From an uncultured Clostridia bacterium (GTDB taxonomy: Bacteria; Bacillota; Clostridia; TANB77; CAG-508), in assembly GCA_934162925.1 (NCBI GenBank), contig CAKPJR010000046.1:1-8706 (forward strand): a stretch of DNA of 8,706 nt, in the 5' to 3' direction. The notes under the pieces are model-generated. The model searched no databases. It had not been told where the DNA came from and saw nothing but the letters and a program-made list of their open reading frames with translations. Shown one piece after another: positions 1 through 4,932 of the stretch. Each line of letters opens with the position of its first letter. Position 1 is the stretch's first letter. The translations under genes were made by a program, and so were the position numbers.

Positions 1-324
1 AGTATTTATATATTTATCTTCTTCAAATATTGTGTCTTCATCTAGTTTTAAATCAGTTAATTTCTCTTTTGCACTTTTTGAAATTTCTATCCAACCATAA
101 ATGGTTCTTGAATCTAAATTTTCTTCTGGATTTCCAAGTATTGTATTATCCGGAATATAATTAATATCTAATCTTTTTGCCTCTTCTAAAAGAATATTTA
201 CTTTATGTTTAAGTTCATTTGCTATTTTTTCTATCTCTTCTATTCTTTTTTGTAATTCGTCTATTAGATATTCTCTATTTTTTCTTCCATTTTCTAATAT
301 AGAATTTGTAAAATTATTATCCAT
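1..324 (-). CDS. Unrecognised coiled-coil protein, N-terminal 108 residues (3' end outside window)
   Basis: An open frame runs from ATG at 322-324 to the window edge without a stop. AAGGAG (334-339), overlapping the mrnC stop codon, lies 9 nt upstream, so the gene looks translationally coupled to mrnC. Residues about 13-52 are rich in Glu, Lys, Ile and Leu with roughly heptad spacing (IDELQKRIEEIEKIANEL at 21-38) and likely form a coiled coil. A segment with Pro, Gly and aromatic residues follows (YIPDNTILGNPEENLDSRTI 56-75, then YGWIEI 76-81), and then another acidic helical stretch. There is no signal peptide or membrane helix in the visible part. I do not recognise a family. The frame and start are clear from the sequence; the function is unknown. 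Confidence 0.75.
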   Translation of the reverse strand, partial: MDNNFTNSILENGRKNREYLIDELQKRIEEIEKIANELKHKVNILLEEAKRLDINYIPDNTILGNPEENLDSRTIYGWIEISKSAKEKLTDLKLDEDTIFEEDKYINT

Positions 325-337
325 TTAATTTTTCTCC

Positions 338-712
338 TTAAATACACTTATTTAATATTTGTTCTAATCTTTCTTTTTGTTCACTTAAATATAAATATCC
401 TATTAAACCTTCAAAAGCAGTTGCATACATATAGTCTCTCGGATCTGCATTTTTTGCTACATGATGATTTTCTGTGTTTCTCGTTCTTCTTACAATCTCT
501 TTTTCTTCTTCTGTAAGCATTTCTTGTAATTCTTCTAGCTTGTCTGCCTGTGCTTTTGCCTTTACTTGTTTTACTGCCTCAATATGCAATTTATGAGGTT
601 TTAAGTTTGTTGTTTCTACCAAATGTGTACGTATAAATAATTCATACACACAATCTCCTATATATGCCCATGTAAGTGGCGACATTAAATTTACTTCTTC
701 TTTACTTTTCAT
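338..712 (-). CDS. mrnC: Mini-ribonuclease 3 (Mini-III)
   Basis: Mini-III is an RNase III catalytic domain without a double-stranded RNA-binding domain; it matures the ends of 23S rRNA, an activity linked to 50S assembly in B. subtilis. The 124 residues are slightly short for the family (about 143 in B. subtilis) but the domain looks complete. LTWAYIGDCVYELFIR at 13-28 carries the acidic residues Asp20 and Glu24, and ATAFEGLIGYLYL at 97-109 carries Glu101. The family loop that contacts RNA (RNTENHHVAKNADPRDY, 78-94) is present. The start overlaps the last 11 nt of rbgA, with GGAG (720-723) 7 nt upstream inside rbgA. The pairing with rbgA fits a shared role in 50S maturation; in B. subtilis the gene instead lies next to cysS. 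Confidence 0.94.
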   Translation of the reverse strand: MKSKEEVNLMSPLTWAYIGDCVYELFIRTHLVETTNLKPHKLHIEAVKQVKAKAQADKLEELQEMLTEEEKEIVRRTRNTENHHVAKNADPRDYMYATAFEGLIGYLYLSEQKERLEQILNKCI

Positions 713-1598
713 TTACCTTCTCCAATGTTATTCTACCTAATTTTCTGTTTCTAAAATCATTTAGTATTATTTTTGCAGTTTTCTCATCATCTATTTCCCC
801 TCCAGATACAACTGCTCCCCTTTTCCTTCCTATTAATTTCATAAGGTTATATATTTCTTCATTTTCATCTTCTGAATTTATTTGCTCTAATTCACCCTCT
901 GTAATTTTATATCTCTCTAACAGATTTGATTTATAATTATTATATAAATATATTAATAACTTAAAAGACACTTCTATGGTTTCTAACACTTCATCTTTTA
1001 TTGAACCTGTATACGCTAAATTTAATGCAACATGTTCATCTTCAAACTTTGGCCATAGAACTCCTGGAGTGTCTAATAATTCTATGTTATTAGCTATTCT
1101 TACCCATTGTTTTTGCTTTGTAACACCTGGTCTATTTCCAACTACTGCAGATTTTTTATTACATAACCTATTTATTAAAGAGGATTTTCCTACATTTGGT
1201 ATTCCTAATATCATTATTCTAATATTTCTTTTTATTCTTCCCTTACTTGCTGCTTTTTGCATTTCTTCTTCCATTGTATTATCTATTTGTTTTAGTATTT
1301 CCTTTATTCCTTTTCCTAAGTTTGCATCACATGCAATTGCAATTGTATTGTTGTTTTTATAATATTCAATCCATTTTTTTGTTTCTTTTTCTTCTGCTAA
1401 GTCGCTTTTATTTAGTAAAACTATTCTTTTTTTATTTTGAACTATTCTTTGTATATCTGGATTTCTACTTGATTTTGGTATACGTGCATCTAATAATTCT
1501 ACTACTACATCTATTAATTTTAAATCTTCAATTATTTGCTTTTTTGTTTTTAGCATATGCCCTGGATACCAGTTTATATTTGTTTTATTTTCGTTCAT
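702..1598 (-). CDS. rbgA: Ribosome biogenesis GTPase RbgA (YlqF)
   Basis: RbgA is a circularly permuted GTPase required for late assembly of the 50S subunit. The 298 residues match the family. The motif order shows the permutation: NKSD (G4) at 63-66 comes first, then GIPNVGKSS (G1) at 132-140, the G2 threonine at 160 in RPGVTKQKQW, and DTPG (G3) at 176-179. The N-terminal WYPGHM at 10-15 and LLDARIPKSSRNP at 35-47 are RbgA signatures. A helical C-terminal domain (about 210-298) matches the ANTAR-like rRNA-contacting domain of the family. The ATG at 1596-1598 follows AAGGTG (1605-1610) with 6 nt spacing; a GTG at 1607 is part of that site. The gene overlaps mrnC, so expression of the two is linked. 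Confidence 0.95.
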   Translation of the reverse strand: MNENKTNINWYPGHMLKTKKQIIEDLKLIDVVVELLDARIPKSSRNPDIQRIVQNKKRIVLLNKSDLAEEKETKKWIEYYKNNNTIAIACDANLGKGIKEILKQIDNTMEEEMQKAASKGRIKRNIRIMILGIPNVGKSSLINRLCNKKSAVVGNRPGVTKQKQWVRIANNIELLDTPGVLWPKFEDEHVALNLAYTGSIKDEVLETIEVSFKLLIYLYNNYKSNLLERYKITEGELEQINSEDENEEIYNLMKLIGRKRGAVVSGGEIDDEKTAKIILNDFRNRKLGRITLEKVNEK

Positions 1599-1632
1599 AT
1601 TTTTCACCTTATTTTTATTTAATACCTTTTAT

Positions 1633-1661
1633 ATTTTAACATAAAAGCAAGTGATTTTCAA
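1633..1661 (-). promoter_or_regulatory. Candidate sigma-A promoter for rbgA-mrnC
   Basis: TTGAAA (1656-1661), a 17-nt spacer and TAAAAT (1633-1638) on the minus strand, each hexamer one mismatch from consensus. The -10 lies about 35 nt before the rbgA start. The -35 sits in the loop of the preceding terminator hairpin. AT-rich sequence makes chance matches common. Confidence 0.4.
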
Positions 1662-1674
1662 CTAATCACTTGCT
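1642..1674 (-). terminator. Intrinsic terminator after the DUF1653 gene
   Basis: An 11-bp perfect stem pairs AGCAAGTGATT (1664-1674, minus strand) with AATCACTTGCT (1646-1656) around a 7-nt loop, followed on the minus strand by a short T-run (1645-1642). It begins 18 nt after the stop of the DUF1653 gene. The T-run is short, so termination may be incomplete. Confidence 0.8.
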
Positions 1675-1692
1675 ACACATACCTATTTATGT

Positions 1693-1947
1693 TTAATCTA
1701 CAATTTCTTCAAAGCGATACTTTTGAGTAACATCTGGGTATTTTTTATGGTCTACCTCTGACAAAAACATATCCAATGGTCTTGCATAAATTCCGTCCTT
1801 ATGGTTAGTTTTTCCATTATTATCCATGCAACAATAAACAACTAATTCTTCTCCAGTTTCGCTATGTTTTGCTACTGTAATTACAAAAGCTCTTGTTCCT
1901 TTAAAATGTCTCCACATTGTAAAAGGCTTTACTATTCTTTCTTTCAT
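1693..1947 (-). CDS. DUF1653 family protein
   Basis: Small soluble protein of 84 residues resembling the DUF1653 family, whose function is not established. The typical elements are visible: WRHFKG at 12-17, AKHSETGEELVVY at 26-38 and GIYARPLDMFLSEV at 52-65. These fit the compact beta-rich fold expected for the family. The family pattern is a hydrophobic strand, then HSETGE, then a RPLxMF box, and all three appear in order. The ATG at 1945-1947 has GGGGAG (1955-1960) 7 nt upstream; a TTG at 1962 lies before that site and is unlikely. The gene stands between two terminator-like hairpins and may be monocistronic. I found no convincing promoter in the 69 nt upstream. Confidence 0.88.
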   Translation of the reverse strand: MKERIVKPFTMWRHFKGTRAFVITVAKHSETGEELVVYCCMDNNGKTNHKDGIYARPLDMFLSEVDHKKYPDVTQKYRFEEIVD

Positions 1948-1990
1948 ATATTTTCTCCCCAAATTTTTCTTTTAGCTAGTATACATATTT

Positions 1991-2018
1991 AGCAAAAAGG
2001 CATTTCTGCCTTTTTGTT
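1991..2018 (-). terminator. Intrinsic terminator after the membrane-protein gene
   Basis: The core AAAAAGGCA / TGCCTTTTT (1994-2002 with 2007-2015) closes a four-base loop that reads GAAA on the minus strand, a GNRA tetraloop. Pairing can be extended outward by one to three pairs (one a wobble). The T-run forms the 3' side of the stem. The hairpin overlaps the TAA at 2017-2019. Because it has A- and T-runs on both sides it could work in both directions, but only minus-strand genes flank it. Confidence 0.75.
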
Positions 2019-2487
2019 AAAATTTATATTGATTTTTATCTGCTCTATCATCAAGTTTTCTATCATATTCTTTGTTTGTATAAAACCAATCTGTCTTTTT
2101 ATCTCTAGTACTACCTTTTCTATCTTTGTTTAAGAATATATCCATAACTGTTAAAAATGGAATCACCACTCCTATAAATGACAAGAATAAAGAAGCATAG
2201 TCCACAACGCCTGTTTCTCCATTCATAATGTTCACTATTCCATTATATAGGTCTGTTCCAAAATATAATCCATATGAAACAAAATACATAAGTGCTCCTA
2301 TAATATTTCTTTTTACAATAAATATCATACACACCAATGTAAAGAACAATAATATTATTTCTATATTAAAATTTAAAGGTGCTATTCCTATATCTGCATC
2401 CATCGTATATGCAATAGAAATGGCAACTCTTATTAGCCAGTAAATTCCTGCCAGCATTGTTATTAAGTAACTAAATAAACTTGTCAT
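2017..2487 (-). CDS. Uncharacterised integral membrane protein with charged C-terminal tail
   Basis: I do not recognise the family. The 156-residue product has about four hydrophobic helices: roughly residues 5-27, 42-59, 61-78 and 96-118. A hydrophilic, highly charged tail of about 38 residues (119-156) follows, with KTDWFYTNKEYDRKLDDRAD at 131-150 as its core. There is no signal peptide cleavage motif and no recognisable catalytic motif. The ATG at 2485-2487 is chosen because AAAGGGG (2496-2502) lies 8 nt upstream; a TTG at 2505 overlaps that site. Candidate promoter upstream and terminator hairpin overlapping its stop suggest that it can be transcribed alone. The position between truB and a DUF1653 gene gives no firm clue to its role. 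Confidence 0.8.
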   Translation of the reverse strand: MTSLFSYLITMLAGIYWLIRVAISIAYTMDADIGIAPLNFNIEIILLFFTLVCMIFIVKRNIIGALMYFVSYGLYFGTDLYNGIVNIMNGETGVVDYASLFLSFIGVVIPFLTVMDIFLNKDRKGSTRDKKTDWFYTNKEYDRKLDDRADKNQYKF

Positions 2488-2536
2488 AAGTATTTCCCCT
2501 TTCAAAATTTTATGCTTTTTATACCTTTATTAATTT

Positions 2537-2565
2537 ATTGTATATTTGTCCTTATTTTATCACAA
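2537..2565 (-). promoter_or_regulatory. Candidate sigma-A promoter for the membrane-protein gene
   Basis: On the minus strand TTGTGA (2560-2565) is followed by 17 nt and TACAAT (2537-2542). The -10 has one mismatch and the -35 two mismatches to consensus, with ideal spacing. It lies in the 84-nt gap after truB and about 50 nt before the next start. The region is very AT-rich, so a chance match is possible. Confidence 0.45.
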
Positions 2566-2571
2566 TCTTTT

Positions 2572-3423
2572 TTAAATTACTATATCTCTTTTTAATAATT
2601 TATTTTTAATAATTCCCAATCCTATAAATTTATTATCATTATATACTCTATATACATCATCTTCTAACTCACGGGTTAATTGCACTCCATTTAAAAATAG
2701 TTCTACTCCTTTGTCATTCAAATATATTTTTTCTTTTTCTTTAAATATATTCTCTATTGTCAGAATTTTCTTCTGTGCTTCATCTTCACTTAATTCTTCT
2801 AAATTAATGCTTTCCTCTATTTTAAATTTATCAACTGATGTTCTTTGCAGCTCTTTCATATATCCAATAGTTCCTAATTTTTCCGCTATATTTTCGCATA
2901 AAGTTCTTATATATGTACCTTTTGAGCATTCCACTTCAAATTCTATTCTGTTATTTATATATTCTATCAATTCTATTCTATATATTTCTATTTCTCTAGG
3001 TTCTACTTTTACTTCTTGTCCGCTTCTTGCATATTCATATAGTTTCTTGCCATTTACTTTTATTGCAGAATACATAGGCGGTATTTGCTTTTGCTTATCT
3101 AGAAAACTTTGCAATACTTGTTTTATTATACTAATATCAAATTCTTTTATATTAGAGTCACTTTCTATGATATTCCCTTCTGAATCTCCTGTATCTCTTT
3201 TTTCTCCTAGTTCTATTGTTGCAATGTATGTCTTTTTATGTTCAATTAGATATTTAGATATCTTTGTTGCTTGTCCTACAAGTATAGGTAAAACACCGGT
3301 AGCATTAGGGTCTAGCGTACCGGTGTGTCCTACTTTTTTCATATTTAATTGTTTTCTTACAATATTTACAACATCATGTGAAGTATATCCTTTTGGCTTG
3401 TTTATTATAATTACTCCATCCAT
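2572..3423 (-). CDS. truB: tRNA pseudouridine(55) synthase TruB
   Basis: TruB converts U55 in the T-arm of tRNAs to pseudouridine and also helps tRNA folding. From the chosen ATG it has 283 residues, normal for the family. Visible motifs: INKPKGYTSHDVV at 7-19, VGHTGTLDPNATGVLP at 31-46 with catalytic Asp38, KTY at 64-66, PPMYSAIKVNGKKLYEYAR at 115-133, and CSKGTYIRTLC at 166-176 with the conserved Arg173. A short PUA-like C-terminal domain follows (about 231-283). It is the last gene of the nusA-side operon here; ribF and rpsO, which often follow truB, are not in the window. I see no hairpin terminator directly after its stop, so some transcription may read into the membrane-protein gene. 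Confidence 0.96.
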   Translation of the reverse strand: MDGVIIINKPKGYTSHDVVNIVRKQLNMKKVGHTGTLDPNATGVLPILVGQATKISKYLIEHKKTYIATIELGEKRDTGDSEGNIIESDSNIKEFDISIIKQVLQSFLDKQKQIPPMYSAIKVNGKKLYEYARSGQEVKVEPREIEIYRIELIEYINNRIEFEVECSKGTYIRTLCENIAEKLGTIGYMKELQRTSVDKFKIEESINLEELSEDEAQKKILTIENIFKEKEKIYLNDKGVELFLNGVQLTRELEDDVYRVYNDNKFIGLGIIKNKLLKRDIVI

Positions 3424-3428
3424 TGTTT

Positions 3429-3433
3429 CCCTC
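3429..3433 (-). promoter_or_regulatory. Ribosome binding site deciding the truB start, overlapping the nrnA stop
   Basis: GAGGG on the minus strand lies 5 nt before the ATG at 3421-3423 and shares two bases with the TGA of nrnA. Longer frames from ATG at 3435 or 3453 lie upstream of this site. The chosen start gives MDGVIIINKPKG, the usual TruB N-terminus. Confidence 0.75.
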
Positions 3434-4382
3434 ATTTTAAATACTTTTTGCATTCATCTATTACTTTTTGTTTTGCTTGTTCAAATGGAAGATTGACACT
3501 TCCTCCTGCAGCTCTTATATGTCCTCCGCCACTAAACATTAAACATATATCTGATACATTTACATATTCATTAGATCTAAGCGATATTTTATATCCATCT
3601 TCTTTTTCTCTTAAGAATATCGAAACTTCTACACCTTCTATATCTCTTCCCATTTCTACTATTCCGTCATGGCTATTACTTCCTGCCATTGTTTCTTCTT
3701 CATCTTTTAGAGTTATATATGTAAATGCTATTTTTCCTTCTTCTAGAAATTCTAATCTATTCATAGCTCTTCTTCTTAATTCAAAGCTTGGTTTTGACAA
3801 TGTTTGAAGAACTTTTTTATATATATTTGAAACATTAACACCTTTATTCAGCAGTTCTGCTGCAAATTCGAAAGTTTCGCTTGTTACTCCTGAATACTTA
3901 AATCCACCTGTGTCTGTTATTATTCCTGTAAGTAAGCATGTTCCAATTTCTTTATCTATTTCTATTCCTAGTACTTCTAAGACTGTAACTAAAATTTGGC
4001 AACATGCAGGAGCCATAGGATTAACAAAATTATAATCTGCAAACATTGTATTTGCGCTGTGATGGTCAATAGATATTTTTACATTTGCATCCTCAAAATA
4101 TTTTGCAAATCCATCTAATCTTTTTATATCTCCACAGTCTAATGCTATTGCTAGATCATATTTATCTGTTTTTCCTTCTTTTTTTACTTCTTTGCTGTTT
4201 TTTAAAAACTCAAAAGTTTGTGGAAATTCTGGTATTATTAAATCTGCATCTTTTCCAATTTGTTTTAATCCATTATATAAAGCTAAACTACTACCAATTG
4301 CATCTCCATCTGGGTTTTCATGAGTAAGTATTACTATGCTTTCAGCATTATTTATTTCTTCTATAATATTATCTAAGGTCAT
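3432..4382 (-). CDS. nrnA: Bifunctional oligoribonuclease / 3'-phosphoadenosine 5'-phosphate phosphatase NrnA (DHH-DHHA1)
   Basis: NrnA-type enzymes degrade short RNA oligonucleotides to mononucleotides and dephosphorylate pAp; they replace E. coli Orn in many Firmicutes. The 316 residues match the family (313 in B. subtilis). The DHH domain comes first: HENPDGDAIGSS at 21-32 supplies metal ligands His21, Asp25 and Asp27, then LDCGD near 81-85, the DHH triad at 106-108, and TDTGGF near 156-161. The DHHA1 domain ends with GGGHIRAAGG at 285-294, the substrate-binding glycine-rich motif. All motifs expected for activity are present. It lies between rbfA and truB, as often seen in Firmicutes; its TGA stop overlaps the ribosome site of truB, which suggests translational coupling. 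A start at 4400 would add six residues. Confidence 0.94.
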   Translation of the reverse strand: MTLDNIIEEINNAESIVILTHENPDGDAIGSSLALYNGLKQIGKDADLIIPEFPQTFEFLKNSKEVKKEGKTDKYDLAIALDCGDIKRLDGFAKYFEDANVKISIDHHSANTMFADYNFVNPMAPACCQILVTVLEVLGIEIDKEIGTCLLTGIITDTGGFKYSGVTSETFEFAAELLNKGVNVSNIYKKVLQTLSKPSFELRRRAMNRLEFLEEGKIAFTYITLKDEEETMAGSNSHDGIVEMGRDIEGVEVSIFLREKEDGYKISLRSNEYVNVSDICLMFSGGGHIRAAGGSVNLPFEQAKQKVIDECKKYLK

Positions 4383-4392
4383 ATTTTGATAT

Positions 4393-4398
4393 CTCCTC
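4393..4398 (-). promoter_or_regulatory. Ribosome binding site deciding the nrnA start
   Basis: GAGGAG on the minus strand lies 10 nt before the ATG at 4380-4382. The alternative ATG at 4398-4400 overlaps this site and has no purine-rich site of its own upstream, so the downstream ATG is preferred. The spacing is slightly long, so some doubt remains. Confidence 0.65.
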
Positions 4399-4403
4399 AT
4401 TTT

Positions 4404-4781
4404 TTAATCTTCATCATTTGGCTTTATGTCTTTCATTATGTCTTTTAAAATTGTATCTATCTTTTCTCCATATTGCATTGAGTCATCTAATTCAAAAACT
4501 AATTCTGGAGTTACTCTTAGATTTATCTTTTCAGCAATTCTGCTTCTAATAAATCCAGAAGATGATTTTAGTCCTGCTAAAGTTTGTTTAACATTTCTAG
4601 AATTAAGGATACTAACATATACCTTAGCATACCTTAAATCTGGAGAAATTTTTGCTTTTGTCACACTAACCAAACCAGTTACGTTTGAATTAGTAACTTC
4701 ATAGTTAATTATATTACTAATTTCTCTTTTTAATTCTTCATTTATTCTATTAAGTCTATTATTTCCTTTTTCTCTTTTCAT
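4404..4781 (-). CDS. rbfA: 30S ribosome-binding factor RbfA
   Basis: RbfA binds the 30S subunit late in assembly, assists maturation of 16S rRNA near helix 1, and matters for growth in the cold. The 125 residues fit the family (about 117 in B. subtilis). Visible signatures: RLNRINEELKREISNII at 9-25, the KH-fold core with AKISPDLRYAKVYVSIL at 43-59, SSSGFIRSRIAEKINLR at 73-89 (the position of the family's interrupted helix), and TPELVFELDDSMQYGEKI at 91-108. A longer frame from 4835 would add 18 residues encoded by the palindrome; they do not resemble RbfA and lack a ribosome site. It lies in its normal place between infB and nrnA. The stop is 21 nt before the nrnA start chosen here. Confidence 0.95.
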   Translation of the reverse strand: MKREKGNNRLNRINEELKREISNIINYEVTNSNVTGLVSVTKAKISPDLRYAKVYVSILNSRNVKQTLAGLKSSSGFIRSRIAEKINLRVTPELVFELDDSMQYGEKIDTILKDIMKDIKPNDED

Positions 4782-4786
4782 TCTTT

Positions 4787-4794
4787 CTCCTTTT
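4787..4794 (-). promoter_or_regulatory. Ribosome binding site that sets the rbfA start
   Basis: The minus strand reads AAAAGGAG, 5 nt before the ATG at 4779-4781. This near-consensus site makes that ATG the start rather than the ATG at 4835, which lies inside the palindromic arm. Confidence 0.85.
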
Positions 4795-4807
4795 GAGGCA
4801 ATTTGGC

Positions 4808-4929
4808 AAAACGAATCAAAATTAGTGGATTGCACATTTTCTGAGACAATAAAACCGGAAACGTACTCTGTACGTTGAGGATTTTATCGCTGGTAGAAAA
4901 TGTACAAAGTACTGATTTTCATTCGTTTT
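4808..4929 (-). repeat. 122-nt imperfect palindrome (long hairpin) between infB and rbfA
   Basis: The infB-rbfA gap folds almost end to end. aaaacgaat (4808-4816) is complementary to attcgtttt (4921-4929). After one mismatch, 4818-4826 pairs with 4911-4919 with a single non-Watson-Crick position, and 4830-4842 pairs with 4895-4907, including acattttct/agaaaatgt. After an internal loop, ataaaacc (4849-4856) pairs with ggattttat (4879-4887) with one bulged base, and a tip of acgtac (4861-4866), tct loop, gtacgt (4870-4875) closes it. It begins 3 nt after the infB stop and ends 26 nt before the rbfA start. No T-tract follows, so it is not a standard terminator. It could be a small non-autonomous inverted-repeat element, a dispersed palindromic repeat, or a structured leader for rbfA. 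The structure is read directly from the sequence; the role is not known. Confidence 0.85.
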
Positions 4930-4932
4930 TTC

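Noticed and set aside
1948..1990. Promoter for the DUF1653 gene using TATACT at 1978-1983
   Set aside because: The -10-like hexamer has no acceptable -35 at 16-18 nt and no proper extended -10, so it was not listed.
2711..3496. A 261-codon open frame on the plus strand opposite truB
   Set aside because: It is antisense to a clearly conserved TruB, hydrophobic and Ser/Phe/Ile-rich as expected for the complement of AT-rich coding sequence, and matches no family I know. Other plus-strand frames opposite rbgA, nrnA and infB were rejected for the same reason.
4782..4835. N-terminal extension of RbfA by 18 residues from an ATG at 4835
   Set aside because: The extension is encoded largely by the palindromic arm, has no ribosome site, and does not resemble the RbfA N-terminus; a strong site precedes the ATG at 4781.
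4882..4908. Possible promoter inside the palindrome (TTGTAC, then TAAAAT on the minus strand)
   Set aside because: The spacer is only 15 nt and the -35 is weak; in sequence this AT-rich such pairs are expected by chance.
4808..4929. Reading the infB-rbfA palindrome as an intrinsic terminator
   Set aside because: The stem is far too long and interrupted, and there is no T-tract after it on either strand beyond the TTTT within the arm. rbfA would also lose its usual operon transcription.
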